A stretch of DNA of 64,000 bases from Ophiodon elongatus (lineage: Eukaryota > Chordata > Actinopteri > Perciformes > Hexagrammidae). Numbering within the stretch: the stretch's first letter is position 1; the number at the start of each line of letters is the position of its first letter. The notes under the pieces were generated by a model, which did not search any database, was not told the DNA's origin, and was given only the letters and a program-made list of their open reading frames with translations. Made by a program: the position numbers and the translations under genes. The stretch covers positions 528,001 to 592,000 of the forward strand of contig JACSYO010002165.1 of the NCBI GenBank assembly GCA_016806645.1. The letters are read 5' to 3'. Of this stretch, positions 36,450 to 51,234 are shown one piece after another.

Positions 36450-39400
36450 TGCGGACAGTGTTTCAAGCAAGACAAGGTCAGGGCACAATCTCCTCGCATG
36501 TACAGAGATCTCATCAGTGTGTGTATGTATCGGTGTAGGTTTATTACAACTGTAATGTTTCCATGACAGCAACTAGAAAAGATGGGCAAAACTGTAAAAA
36601 ATAAGACCCGAGTTGTAATAAAGTGGAATTTTTCCTTCAACAGCTGAATAGTTTTAAGACCCAACGAGCGCTGGGTGATCAATAAAAAGAAGGATGGTCC
36701 TGCCCACCTTGTTCCTCTCGAACAGCTCGCTCTGGATGGCCTTGAGGTCGGTGTCGAGCGCGGAGGCGGCCTGCCGGCGCTTCTTGGCCAGCTGCTCCTC
36801 CAGGTCTTCGGCCTGAGACCTCAGCTTCTTGTTGTCCCTCTCCAGGGCGAGTTTGTCCGTCTCCAAGCGCTCCCTGCGCCCCCACTCCGCGGCGTTCTCC
36901 ACCTGCAGCCTCTCCATCTGACGGAGAGAGACACACGAGTTACTTTCACACAGGGATTCCGCGATGCTGGCGCGCGGGAGAGCCGCTGTCATGGCGAGCG
37001 ATTTGAGATGGGTTTAAGTTTCCCCCTCCATGCTCCTCCCACCCACGCTGCAGTTGCTCTGCTCTCCGGTTCCCTCACCTCGGCTCGCAGCTCAGCTAGC
37101 TTCTTGTCCATACTGGTCCGGGCTCCCAGTTCATCCTCCAAGTCTTCAGATATGCGGCCCAGTTCGTCCTGGTGCATTTCCTTCAGCAGGTTCAGCTAGA
37201 TGGTGTAAATAAGAGAGGGGCGGGGGGGAGGACAGAACGTCATGGGGTTGGGTTTTTTATCTTGCCCACAGGGTAACTTCTGTATTTTCACCTTTCCCCT
37301 AGTGACTTTTGGAGACAGCCATTTTTTTAAAAATTGGTCCAGTATTGAAGGAGAACTCTGCAGACGGCAGGTTGCAATGTAATCACTCGGGGCAACTCCT
37401 CACCGTCAATGAGCGTCCAATAAAAGTGCTTGTTTTTGCCACATGCAGGCTCAGACTGTTACTGTAAGTGTTTATGGAAAAGAACCCTCTAGAGAAATAA
37501 AAAACCTTTTTCTCGACCTTTTATTATTGTGTCGTGTGACTTGTTGCCGGAAGACGGCGGCGGACACGTGAGTGAGAGTTGGAGAGAGGATGTTCCCGGT
37601 GTTGTCAAGAGCTTGTTGTGCTTAGTGTTCTATAAAAGACTTTCAGTGTCGTGGCTGAATATTGAGCCGATTTCACCAACGCGGACGTGACGCTACATTT
37701 AAGAACGAGACTTCTCAGAGCGAGACGCACAACAATAACACGACCTGATCAAGCAATGGGTAAAGACGAAGCTTGTATTTCTCTGTAGGGTTCTTTCCAA
37801 AATGTCGTCACAGTCTGAGCTTGTCAGCAACAAAAACAAGCACTTTTAGTGGAACGTACATTAACGGTGAGGAGTTGCCACCGAGCGATTACGTTGCAGC
37901 CCGTTTAGTGGCTGCCGTCTGCAGAGTTCTCCTTCAATACTGGACGGGTTTCAAAAAACTTTGTCCCCATTTGGGAAAATAGGGTCCAGGTTGAAAAATA
38001 CCAAAGTTACCTTTTAATGTCTTTGAGAGGACACTGGGGGACCGTTATAATCCAGCAGTAATAAACCAGCTAGAAATTCTCCTTCCTTTGACCCCCACTG
38101 TTTTTAAAGCGGCGAATCTACAATGACAGCCGAGTGTTGGAGTAAAGCTGCGAAGATCCACGTTATTAATCTCTAAGTACATTAGATGCTGCATCTTTAT
38201 TGCACAGACCGTAAGTATATTTGATTTACAATTCACAACCTATCAGGTTAACTGACAGATTAAAGCAGTGACGGGGTAAAGCAGCTTTATCTTTACTCAC
38301 ATTATTCCAAGCTTGAAACAAGGCTGAGACAGAACCAAGGTCCTTAGACCAAACCTTTGCTTTTATTTTTCCTTTTTTTTAATACTTTGTAATCTATTGA
38401 TTATGGAATAAATCAATAATTTTTGCATTTTTTTTTTAGCATTTTTTTTTGTTCTTGTGTTATGGGTCTGTTCCCCTCGGCTACAGGCACTTTGATCAGG
38501 TCCCGTAGAAGCTAAGATTCAGTCACGCAAACCTTTTCCCATTGCTCATTCTGAAACCAGAAACAAAATGGGGGCCTGGTACCAAAAAGACCAAATGTCA
38601 TTCAGTCATTGGACATCTCAACAGCAGCTCTTCTTCCAACTTTGCGACAGCCTGACATTTAGCGCTATCTACACGTTTGTCAGGAGAGACGCTCCTGTTC
38701 CCGTCTTAAAAAAAGGAAGCCATTTCTGGAGCCAAACATCCCCTGTGATCTTGAAGTATCTAGGGCAACAAGCGCGTAGATAAGGGTGACCCGGCCTCCT
38801 TTGCCATCCCTTCTCATCCCTCCTTGTCCTTATCTTATCTCTGCCCATGTCTCATCTGCCTCCTCTCCACCTTCCGGCACTTCGCCCTATCCCGCTTTTG
38901 ATCTCCATCTCTCTTAACCCCGCTTATCTTCAAAAACACCCGCCGTCACCTCATCTACACATCTCTCATATGTTTCGGACCCCCCTCTTTTCCTTTCCCC
39001 CGTGCCGCTTTTATCAAACTGTCGTTCGGCGAGTCTTTCCATTGAGACCCGTGTCCCTTTTTCTTTCCCCCGTGTCTCTCCCCTCTGCAGGCCTTGACTG
39101 CCCCCGAGTGGTGGAACCCTGCCAGAACATCAGCCATGTTTGTGCCCAGTGGCCTTGAGCCCTCCGCTTTGTGGGTTGCCACTTTGGTCCTCTGACATAT
39201 GACAGATATATGAAGGTCTGATCTTCAGAATAGATATCAAAAACTAACACGGCACCAAAAGAATGAATAGAAAGAATAATGAATAATCTATTTTTGTTCA
39301 TGTGCAGCAGGTGATAACATTATTTCCTAATACTACTGTATATCTGCAGATGTACTACTACACTATCCTACTGTATGAACATATATACATCTTTCTATGC

Positions 39401-41236
39401 GCTACTGCATTCTGTTGGGTTCTGTTATCTCAAATTCATTAGACTTGGCTCACTTCAAAGATCTTTAATTTGAGAATATCGGAATATCCGGAATACCGAA
39501 TGATATCTGGCGAAGACGCTACCGCCATCTTGTGTTAACCATGCGATTAATCCGTAGGCCTACGGATGTTGCTGCCAGGACGCGCAAAATCTCACTGACG
39601 AGATGACGAACTTTCTGACAAATGCATTTTGGGCCCCAAATAATACAGGTAACAGTATTGAGTAGCGATCCACACATGGCCGTTGGGTCACCGAGGGTCC
39701 AGACCTAAAAACCCACCGTCTCGCTGCATCTGAATGGCGTGAAACCGATTGAAACCGAAAGGATTGGGATAACTCTGAAAGGAAAATGTGCCGTGAACTT
39801 TGGTTAAAAAAGTTCTCAGATGTCAACCTGCCATCAGCCCAGTATTGGTTATAATGGTCCTCATGCAAGAACATCTTCGTATTCTCGTCTTAACTTTCCC
39901 TTACTTTTGTTCTTTGTGTGGTGGGCTGAGACAAGCGGCTGCCACGTCGGATGTAGCAAACGCTCCTAACTTCAGAAGACTGAGAACGACCAGCAAAATG
40001 CAGACTGTGTGTAAAATAAACACGCATTCATGATAACTGTAAATTAGCATAATTGACGCCCCAATAACACCATATCAGGCTGCGCGTCCTGCCCCATATG
40101 TCCTATTTATTGAAGTTCTGCTTTCAGAGATCCATAAAGAAACGTCTGTCATTTTTATAGCGGAGTCAGCAGCAGAATTAAGGGACCTGCTAAAGACAAG
40201 GAATGTGGACAAATAATGAGTGCTGGTAATGCTGCGTCACCTGAAGGCCCTCCTGTCACTGGAATGAAGAAGGGCCATCAATGATCACATTGGAGACGGT
40301 CTAATAATTTTATTTTATTTAATTTGGCATTATAAAATGGCATCAAAAGCCAATTTAAATGAATGATGAATGGTCATATTGGTAGGCTATATGAAAAAAA
40401 ATTGAATTGTGTTTGAATTTGGATTGCAAAGTCCAGGAGGATAATGTGTAATTTAAACACAAACTTTAAGTTTTAAACTCAAAACTACTTCAAAGTAATG
40501 AAATATACAATCCTTGAGTGAAAAGCTTCAGCTTGGATGACAGCAGACTAATTGACTCCTCCACTCGTAAAGTTTGTTTTCGTGCCAAGAAAATTTAAAA
40601 TACCAAAACAGTTGTCGAGTTCTCCTAAATCCCTCGTACAAGTGACTCAAGAACGGATCTTAAAGGTGCGGTTCTTGTGCTGATCCTCAGAGAACCGTGC
40701 ACATCTGGAAGACTTCCTTCTGTGCTGTATGATTCTTGGCAGCCAGCGGAGTGCGGTAAGAAGCACTGACATGAAGGCCTCTGTGTTAAATGAGCTGCCA
40801 GCCACAGCTTCAGATTTTTGGTTCAGATTTGTTTGAGAAACGCGTTCCAAATCCCTGAGACCAATAAAGTCCGACCAAAACCTGAAACAAAAACCTCATC
40901 CAGCTGCCGACGGATAAAAAACGTCTCCCTCCAACATTAAAGGCTTCTGTGGCCTCGAATCTCAAAACAAATGTCAAGAATAAATGGTATCTGGCCAGTG
41001 CCAGCTAGCAGCTCGGCTCTGAGGAACAGCGGTGCTTTTGAGCTAAATGCATTCAGCATGTCATCGGCGGGCTGTCGGGCCTTTGTTGGGCGGAATCGAA
41101 CCATTCACTCTTTTACCCTTCTTCCACCAGAATTAGTGCGTCTATGCAGGTATTTTAAACACGGTAAAACCTGCTACGGATAGGCGATGGACTCCTTTCC
41201 CATTGACAGTGGACCATGCAGGAGACGTGTACCACC

Positions 41237-41320
<84 letters not shown>

Positions 41321-44300
41321 GGGGGTAGGGCCTTTTTGTAGAGCTGGCTCTACAAAAAGGGCCAGAGCCAGCTCCACGTCCTCCGGAGGCTCAGACGGTA
41401 AATAAAGGCCCCGGCAGCTTGAGAATTGAAGGCAGTCTGACCCTCTACCTGAGGACGGCTGCATCCTGCTACAACAGTGGCCCGACGTCGGTCTGCGTTC
41501 AGTAAAGCAGGAGATGGAGGCGGACGCGTTCGGTCCGACTGGCGGAGCGGTGGTCGCGGAGGTCTCACCTGTTTGAGAGTCTCCTGTTTGGTCTTGCTGA
41601 GCTCCTCGTATTTCAATTTCCACTGAGTGAGTTCGGCCTCCAGCCTCTCGATGCTCTTGCTCAGCGCCAGCTTGTCTCTAGGGGGGGGGGGACACAAAGA
41701 CACAACATACTCAATCATGCTGCTCTGGAGCCTGAGCGGGTTATTATTTGAGTCAGCAAACGTAGGGATTTCTTTCGCATTTTACTGCATGTTGCACCAT
41801 CTATCAACTCCTTCCCAAACCACGCGTACCTGTCAGGTCCCACATTTTACACGACACTCACATTTTAGTGCTTTGCCGGCATTCGCGTGGCAGAAAACAT
41901 CTCACACAGGAAATCATAAGAAAGTATAGTGTGCACTTCCTGTCAGTACAGAAGGCCATTACTTTGACTGAGTGTAGAATAAGTAGTGGTGGGGTTACAC
42001 TGGTCCTTACAGGTTGGTAACACTCTCAACAAGGTAATAAAGGAGACACCATTTTAGGTGCAAACCCATACAGTATGAGGAACCTCTACTGAGAAACAGA
42101 GAGCAGAACCACTAATGCTTTTTTTTTAAACAGTGGTGGAAGTAGCATTCCGATCCTTTTAAGTCTTGCATTTTTATTTAAAGGGGTATTTTAAATAAGT
42201 TGAAAAAATAAGTCAGATTGTAAAGAAGTCTATGAGAAAATGAGTAAAATAGACCATAAAGCAGGGTATGCTTTAGGGCGGGGCTACTGTGATTGACATT
42301 TCGCTTCCCTACCAGAGCTGTATACGGCGTTCCTACATCCCTCCTCCACCGTCCAAATATGGTCACTTCCGTTCATCGGTTGCAAAAAAGCCAAGATGGC
42401 GACGGCCAAATCGCCAAACTCGAAGCTGTCCACGAACCAATGGGTGACGTCACAATGACTACGTCCACTTCTTATATACAGTAGTCTATGATCCTGATGT
42501 TTAGTCCTCGGGTCAACCGGGTCATCTTCCCATAATGCAACTAAGGTTGGACCCTTCCCCAATCTGTAAACACCCACATTTCCACCATGTAACACAAACC
42601 TTCTTCCTCGACTCTTTCTGAATTTGTAGTTTATGGCCTTGTGAAAAAAGTGGAGCTTCTGGTGAAACATATTGTAGTGGGTAGTTTAAGAATTCATTGT
42701 ATTTAAACAGTGAAATGATGTTTTGTAGGTGTAAATATTAATCTGCCAAATAACTAGGAACTAGACGTGGTTGCACACATCTGTGCTCCAGTTTGGTGTT
42801 TTCCGTCTCTCTTACTCTCTCTCTTTCAGCAGGACTTTCTGGGACTCGTCCAGGCGGAGCTGCAGGGCGTTGAGTTTGCTGGAGTCTTCCTCCACCGTGC
42901 CGATGTCCTCCCACAGCTGCCTGCTGCGCTCCTGCCGGCTCAGACCGGAGGATGAGCGTGAGGCGGACAGGTTAGCGCCGCCGCGGCTTTCCCACGCCTC
43001 CTGAGCGTCACCGTCCGGGGCCCTGGAGCGCAGGACCGACTCCAGCACCTCGAAGTCCTGACAGAGAAAATGATATGAGGGACATTTATACCGCTTTATA
43101 CCGGAATATCACTGAAACTCAGGTATCAAGGGGAGGCCACTACAATTAAATCCAACGGGGTAAGAAACACAAGTGATTATAGGACAGGTAGATTTATTTT
43201 TCATGAAATATAATGAATTTATTCTCATTACATTACAACTTTTTTCCTGTAATGTTACGACTCTCGTGATAAAACTTGTCACATGAACAGGGGCCACGCG
43301 GACATTTGAAGAGGTCACTTCCCCCAAACAAAAGACGCGAAAGAGGAGGGAGGAGTCGAGATGTGTGTTGACTCAGCAGCAATAACATTAAATGAGAGAA
43401 GTTCATCCACACTAGAATAAATATTTTAAAAGTATACAGAATGCCTGTGACCCTTGCTGCATTATATTCCATAATATTCATATATTTTGAATTGCCACTT
43501 GCCGCATTAATTTTGCGTTTTACGTAAATAGAGACGTTTCCTCCCTAAATGGATGCGCAAATATTCAAAAGAATGCAGAGAAGTTTCAAACACCCCCAGC
43601 TTCATATGCGTCCGCCCTGACAGGACAGCTGTGTGCAAATTCACGTGTCGACAAAATATTTAGGGCAGGGTTTAAATTTGTGCTTTTGCCACAGAATTGT
43701 GCTTCTTTTTTTTTTCTTCTTTTTTTTTTTTTTTAAAGCTGGCGTGACCGCGCCTTTTATTTGAATCCTCTGGACCAAAGTCTCGTCAAAGGTCTTCCAG
43801 CAGTTTTGGCCACAAACGAACACATACAGTGATGAATATAAATATCATATAATCCCCCTGGTGTTGTAAATCGTAGCAGAATGTTGTGCTATATGGGTTT
43901 CTGTGTGGGTGGGTGTGTGTGTGTGTCTCTCACACACACACTGGTGTGTATTAGCAGTTTCCAGCTCTATAATCTCCTAACCTCCTCACATTCCATAACT
44001 CCTGACAAATCACCAGCTGGGATGAAAAGCTTCCTTTGGGTTTCAAGTGAGGTATCAGTCTCATTCCAAACGCCCCGTACCTCTTGTACTGACTCCTATG
44101 GCGAGGCCTGAAGGTCTGAAGCGGTTGTCAGAAATATGGGTTTCTTTGGCAACAATATTTCTCTCCTCTGTCCTCACTGGTTTCCACTCCACCCTCCGAT
44201 CCTCCCTACGAGGCTGCAAGTCAGACGCTTTCGTCTCCACGGTTTCTGCCAACGAGAACCCTAAAAACCTCTTGGGCGGGTTCTTCCGACCACAACATTT

Positions 44301-46393
44301 TCACATCTCGTTGCACTTAATGGCCTTTACAGATATTAAATTTGAAAACGTAGAGCCTGTCCTCCTCTCCATGTAGTAAATCTGTCGGCTTTGGCGCCAC
44401 GACAGAAAAAAATCCAAATGTTTCCCCACCCTTCATCCTCCACAGCGTGTGCCAGATGTTACATGCGAGGGCCGGGTCTCCCAGAGGCTGCACGAGGCCG
44501 CGTGGTTCTCTCAAAATGAACCGTCGTGATGCCTTTAAGAGTCCCTCAGAACTGTCAGAGGACGTGGTTTACAGTATTTTCATTAAGACGTTTGTGATTG
44601 GAGGGTGATTGGTTATAAGAAGCCGCTGTAAAACGGTGGATTAAGACATTTTTATTTCCTATAAAATCTTCACAATAAAAGTCTGACGTTATTTTTGCTG
44701 CGTCTTCTTCTTCCCTGCAGTACTGGTGGACTTGTTTTACTGAAGAAGCTAATTTGGTGACGAGGAACATAAAAGGCCCACGTTACCTTGTCATTTGAAA
44801 GTTTGATTTTGTCACATCAAATTTAAAGAGTGTATATAAGAAGTGGACGTAGTGCCTTGAGTTCGGCATTTTTGTTTTATCGCAACCAGAAGAGACACGT
44901 TCTGATGAATCCCACTGCTCTTTATGACAAGACCCGCCCTGCCCAGCTGGTTGAGGCAGAGACCATTGGTGAAGGTAAGGCATTAACCTTGTGTCGTTAG
45001 GGCCAGGACAGCCTATTAGTCAGAGCATAGGACCCGAACAAATCAGGTTACCAGTACCTCGGTGAGCATGGACGCCTGGCCAATCCTGCTTGAATGCTGC
45101 ACGGGGAGGGGGGATGGGGGGGTCTCACCAAGAGGAGCAGTGGGATTCATAATAACGCAGATGTGACACGAGATGGTGGAGCTAAGTACAACCAAGCACC
45201 AAAGAAGACATTCTTAAGCGACCAACATGTTACAATTAACTTCCATGAGCTGAAAGCAAACTGTGAAAGGGTTCAATTTCTGTTGGATGTTGGATTTTCA
45301 TCAGAAGTACCTGAACAGGACTCAGACAGCAGGTCTGACCTGTGACCCTGCCCCGGCTTCCCTCCTCTCTTCCCTTTTGCTCCGGCTTTGGGGAGGAACT
45401 CCGGTGACAGCTACGTTGGATAAATGTCTGGATTGTTTCCACGTGCTGTCCACACCTCACTCACAAACTCTCCAAACTCAACACGAGCCAGGCCACCACC
45501 AGGTCATGTGGTCTGGCTGATCGGCTCCCGATGCAAGCAAGATCCGAAGCCCAGCGCATACAGACTTCACAGTTAATGCCTCCTGGCATGATGGGATGAC
45601 AGGAGTGGCATTGAAAAGACCAGCGTGAACACGGCCTGATTCTGGGTTTGAGGTTGTGAGATCATTTTATCTCGTGGCATGGCACAAGATCAGAGCTGAT
45701 CCTGAGCACACTCCACCGGGTACTGACACACGGACCGTAGGTCCGTGGCAGTATATGGTGTTAAGACCCTACCTGACTCAAATTAGACTGAGTTTAATTT
45801 GGGGTCCCGGTCGGGTGGACCTGTGAAGACCTCTACATCAGTGAAACGGAAAGGACAAGAGGCTGAATGAAGACCAGAAACAGGCCATATCAGCTGCCTA
45901 TTTAACCCAGACCAAAAGCACTCACAGCATCCACTGGGAAGAGAGGTCAAAGGTCATCGACCAGGAGTCAATGGACAAACAAAGGAGGTCATTCACATCC
46001 AACGAAAAGGGCCTTTTAACACTCCTGACGCAGACTGTTGACTTAAAAAGTGTCACACGTCAATAATAAGGTGAATTTAAATGTCACCATTTAAACCCAC
46101 TAAGTATCGTTGGAAATACTCCATCCACTAAAGTGGGCATGCCTAAAGGAAGACAGACCTGCGATGCTGCTGCTGTCATTACAGGCCCTCCCCAACAGAG
46201 GGACCCGGTGTGTAATGGATGTAGGTGAGCCAGACCCCGATTTTGTGCCACATGTGGAAGTACTCAGTGTGTGTGAGAACTAGAACAATGGACGGAGACA
46301 GGAAATGAGGCTCTGCTGTGTGTGGGTACCAGTTAGCCACATTATCAGGGCTTACTTCGGAAGGCTGCAGCCTCAGTGTGTATTTCTGTGTCC

Positions 46394-46436
<43 letters not shown>

Positions 46437-46549
46437 CATGGAAACCCCCCTCCTGAGCTAGCTGAAGGTCAAGTCTGATCGGCAGTGACAGTGATTTTTA
46501 TTCACTGATGCACAGGCTCCTTCGTTATGAGGTTACTGCTCATGCTCAC

Positions 46550-46601
<52 letters not shown>

Positions 46602-49600
46602 TGAGACAGTATACAATTGCAAAGGAACAAAGGGGCCCACCAGTGCTGTAGACAGACACTGGGAGAAAAAACACAAGAGGTCAAAGCAGTGTTGTCCGAT
46701 GGGATTAGGGTCGTTGCTATCTGCTGGTATTGATGATAACCGTGATATTTAAGAAGTGAAATAGTGATATCATGTTATTTATAATAATATAGTCAGACAG
46801 TGACCTAAAGTGACCGAAAGAATAAGATCGGGGAATCAAGCGGACGGAATGAGCTTCCTCCGTAGCGTGGCTGGGCTTAGGAGCTCAGACAGCTCGGAGT
46901 GGAGACGCTGCTCCTTCACATGGAAACGGGGCCGGCCTCCTGCACATCCCCCTTTAGAGCTTTTCCAAAGGGAGATAACATCCAGGCGGCAACTCGGTTC
47001 TGCCGAGTGAAGCCGATTCAGAAGTGTCATACAAGTTGCATTCTCTCTACTGACCACCAGGGGGGCGACTCCTCCGGTTGCAAAAAGAAGTCAGGTTGTA
47101 TAGAAGTCTATGAGAAAATGACTCTACTTCTCTCTTGATTTATTCCCTCAGTAAACATTGTAAGCATGAGTTTATGGTCTCAATCTCTAGTTTCAGGTCT
47201 TTAGGCCGGGCTTACTGTGATTGACAGGTCGCTGTTATTACTAGAGCTCTACATCACTCCTCCGCACTCTAAATATGCCAGCTTCCGTTCATTGGTTGAA
47301 GAAAAAAAAACACATGGCGACGGCGAAATCGCGAAACTCAAGGCTTCAAAGCGGCGGCCCACAAACCAATGGGTGACGTCGCGATGACTACGTCCACGTC
47401 TTATATACAGTCTATGGATACGTCCAACTGGTAGGAGACGGCGGGAGTAGACCCAGAACACGCCGGAGAGATCATTTATCTTGCGTGGCCCGGAAACGCC
47501 TCGAGGTTCACCGGGGAAGAGCTGGAAAACGACGCTGAGCAGAGAGACGTCTGGAATATACCTTGCGAAGACCGCTGCCCCGGAGAAGTGGAAGATCGTG
47601 GATGGATGGATGTCAATAACATATATATACGATCATGTCATGTAAATATTCCAGCGCCTTCTAAATCAGGCTTTTGTACAGTTGTGGTTACAGACTCTCT
47701 CTCTCTCTCGTCCCTACAACAGTATTCTGAGCGTAACTCATTTGCAAAAACGTGTCGTGAAAAATTCTGCTGCGACTTTAATTCTCAACTTCTAGAGGAT
47801 ATCTCATTTATGACGATAGATGTGGAAAATGGGGCGAAGGTGAAAGGATGGTGTTTTTGCAAAAACTGTGCTCATTGGGTTTGCGGTTGCAATCTGTGTG
47901 TATTGCCAGTGAAGGAGAGCTGCTCAGTTCAGCAGTGGAAGACCGCCAAGCTCGCAGGACAAACAAAAAAATGATAACAGATCTTGAGAAATTGAGAAAT
48001 GTTTACTTTGAAGAGAGTCCAACTCTACCTCTGTTCAAATCTGTTATTATTACTTAAAATGCCTCAGTAGTTAAGATAGACCTCAGTGAATCCAGCAGAA
48101 TGCATAATGTACTTGACCTCTGTTAGCGTGTCTCCTCCAATAAGGTTATCTGTGTAAGCATAAATGACACAGATCATTTTTATGATCCAGTTTGAATTGT
48201 GCCTTGAATTACACACGTGACTATTCATCAATATAAAAGATAAATCTGCTGAGGTATAAGACGAAAGAAAACACCTAATTAGAAAGACTACACACCCCAA
48301 AAAAGTGGCACGAGTGACGTCATGACTTTTTCCCTCTTGGGGGGGGGGGGGCAGGAAGGGGAGGGGCTTCGCCTCTCTGTGGAACGGACGTGAACGGGTG
48401 GTGAATTATTTAAAAATACTTAAATTAGTCAATATGATTGGAATTTCATATAGACATTGCAGAGATTCAGGCTTTTGATAAGTATTAGAAAGACACATAT
48501 AGTATTAGAAAGACACATAGAGTATTAGAAAGACACATATAGTATTAGAAAGACACATAGAGTATTAGAAAGACACATAGAGTATTAGAAAGACACATAC
48601 AGTATTAGAAAGACACATAGAGTATTAGAAAGACACATACAGTATTAGAAAGACACATACAGTATTAGAAAGACACATAGAGTATTAGAAAGACACATAC
48701 AGTATTAGAAAGACACATAGAGTATTAGAAAGACATACAGTCTCATCACTGCGAGACCTTTGAATCTGTGCAGCTGACGCCGAGACTGTAAAAGTGGGTC
48801 GGACAAAAGTGGAAAAAAAAAAGTGAGGGGGACACGTCCCCTTTTCTCCCCCGATGGAAATCATGCCCTTGCCGGCGGCGGTGAGGCTTAAATAAAAATG
48901 TTATCACACCTGACCAGAGGGACAGGTCCACACCAGCTGTTGAGAGGACATCACAGGACGCATAACTAATCTGGGGGATATGCTGACCCCTGGTGCAGGT
49001 CACTTGTCCTGGCACAACATATTTTATTGGACATATTTTTAGTCATTTTCCAGGAACTCTGCTGCCGCTATCAATGACGCCTGTGTTCGGATGCTGTTAC
49101 TTTAATTCAAGACGTACGGAAAAGGCCAACAGCAAAGAAGGGAGACAGCTCCATGTGACGGGTCCAGGAGAATGTGTCGCTGAGCCCGGTCGGTTACCAC
49201 TTCACTTTGTTTTACACAAAGAGGAGAATTTACATCTTATTTAAATGAGTGTTTGTGTCAGAGGGTCGTCTCCCCGGATCTCCACTGGACGTGGCTGCGC
49301 TGCATTTCAGTATCAGTCGCGGTTTAAATGCAAACAGATTCTTCTACAAGTGGCTTGTACGAGTGATTTAGAAGAATCTGCCACATTCGCAAATGTTCTC
49401 GTATTTTGTATTTTCTCTTATGTTCGAACAAAACGTGATTGCAGGTACCTTTATGTCTGCACTTACTTAAATTACTGTCTCATCTTTATTCTGTATCTGC
49501 ATTTCCTGAGACGCGTACATTAGCAGAAGGACAATCACTGCACCGCTTCACAGACTTCTGAGGAAATAAACGTAGTGGAGTAGCATGGGTAGTATTTTAG

Positions 49601-51178
49601 AACACGTATCGGCATTTATGCGCTTTCACAAGTCAATTTCACCCAACTGAGACGCGAGCTGCTGCAGCAAAAAGAGACTCGGCTCGTGAAAAGGTGGCGG
49701 AGCAAAATCAGAAAAGAGTAAAAGTGTGAAGTTTGCACACAAAGTCTGCGGGAAGGACACGAGTCGCGTTGCAAGTTGATCGGGTTTCAACTTGAGAGGA
49801 ACAATTGAGCTGCACGAAGCTGCTCGATGGACATGGAGACGAGAGGGAGAGACGGTGGAGGGGAGCTGTCTACGAAGCTGCTGACGTTTAAATGCTGTGC
49901 TTTAAAGAGCACTAAAAGAACAAAATATGACATTAACAATAATGTTACATTGGGTATATATATTTTAAATGTACTGTCTAGATAAATAGAGTGAACCACA
50001 CCACATACTGTTGACTGAGGTTATATTATAGGGCTCGACTTTCAGGTATTTTAGAGGTCCAGGAGTTCCCGTTTCACTTCCTGTTTCTGCATCCCCAGCA
50101 TGAAGCGGCCCTCTGCGGAGCATTTCAGAGTGGCTGAAGGCTGACGTTAGAGCGTCTCGCGTGTCGGCATGAACGAGGCCGAGCGAAGCAGCAGGTCTGT
50201 ACAGAACCAGATACGCTTTAGGTTCAGGATGGGGTGCAAAAAAACACAGAAAAACAGGCTGACAAAGAAGAAGTACTGCAGCATCACAGAGCCCTCAGGG
50301 ATAAGACGGCATGTTGAGAACGTGTGTGTGTGTGTGTGTGTGTTGGGGAGGGGGTGTCCTATTTAAGGTACCTACACACACACACCCACACACACACTTT
50401 TGGTGAGCGATCTAACAGGGTTGGTTGGAGACACAGCAGCCATTCTGGCCTACATTCACGAGGCTCGGGTCACTTTGTTCATACGCCAGCGGAGGACGTG
50501 AGCGGAACACGAGCCCAAATACTAATTCACGTAAGCGTGTTAAACCTTTGCAAGAAATACGTTTTTTTTTTTAAAAAAGGGATGAAAGCTTGAACCTGCA
50601 TCTTTTTTCCTCATTGATTCATCATTGTTGGATTAAAGAGGAGATGCCCTTCACCTGGTGCCTTCACCAAAAGATGACGACATCACGCTGGATTCATCAG
50701 TTGATTAATAGAAAATACTGAATTCATCCAGGAAAATCATTTAATTCAGGTGAATCCTTATTGATTAATAAACGTCAGCCGGTTTCATAGGTTGTGAAGA
50801 GAAAATGTTGAATATAGATAATGAGAAACGTCATCACCGCTTTGGTCAGGATGCGGCCCTTTGAGTCAAAACAAGACGAAGTGGGCGTTCCAAAAAAGAG
50901 CCCCAAGATGGCTCGATGGGCTCCACGTGAGACAGGAAGTCCACTGAGAGGGTTTAACAGACACCAAAACACTGCACAGCGGGTTGTAAAACTATGAGAC
51001 AGGACTTTAAAACTCTCTACTCATGGAGACCACGACGCAAGTCGCCTTTTAGGTTGACCGTGTGCAGGGGAAGCCAGCAGATTCGTGGGCAGATTATAAC
51101 GCAGACAAGGATGAGGAAAAAAGAGAATACTTTTAATTATGGCGTTTTTTCCGGAGCAAGGCCTGCTACTCTGTACGG

Positions 51179-51234
<56 letters not shown>

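Larger units (their letters stand above)
30840..36707 (-). other. ccdc102a intron 6 (5868 bp)
   Basis: Holds several GT and CA microsatellites in both orientations, a CT run, the common fish repeat at 34150 and G homopolymers (34376-34402). Open frames are microsatellite translations. Confidence 0.8.
37196..41568 (-). other. ccdc102a intron 4 (4373 bp)
   Basis: Mostly unique sequence without recognisable repeats, except the GT run and the overlapping hairpins at its exon 4 end. No nested gene is supported. Confidence 0.8.

Noticed and set aside
36989..37177. ATG codons inside exons 5 and 6 as starts of separate small genes
   Set aside because: The frames are continuous with neighbouring exons through canonical splice sites.
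36675..37199. A 174-residue plus-strand frame
   Set aside because: It is the antisense of exons 5 and 6, where the coding strand is clearly conserved.
48481..48740. A regular repeat array that could suggest CRISPR
   Set aside because: There are no spacers, the units are head to tail, and the genome is vertebrate.
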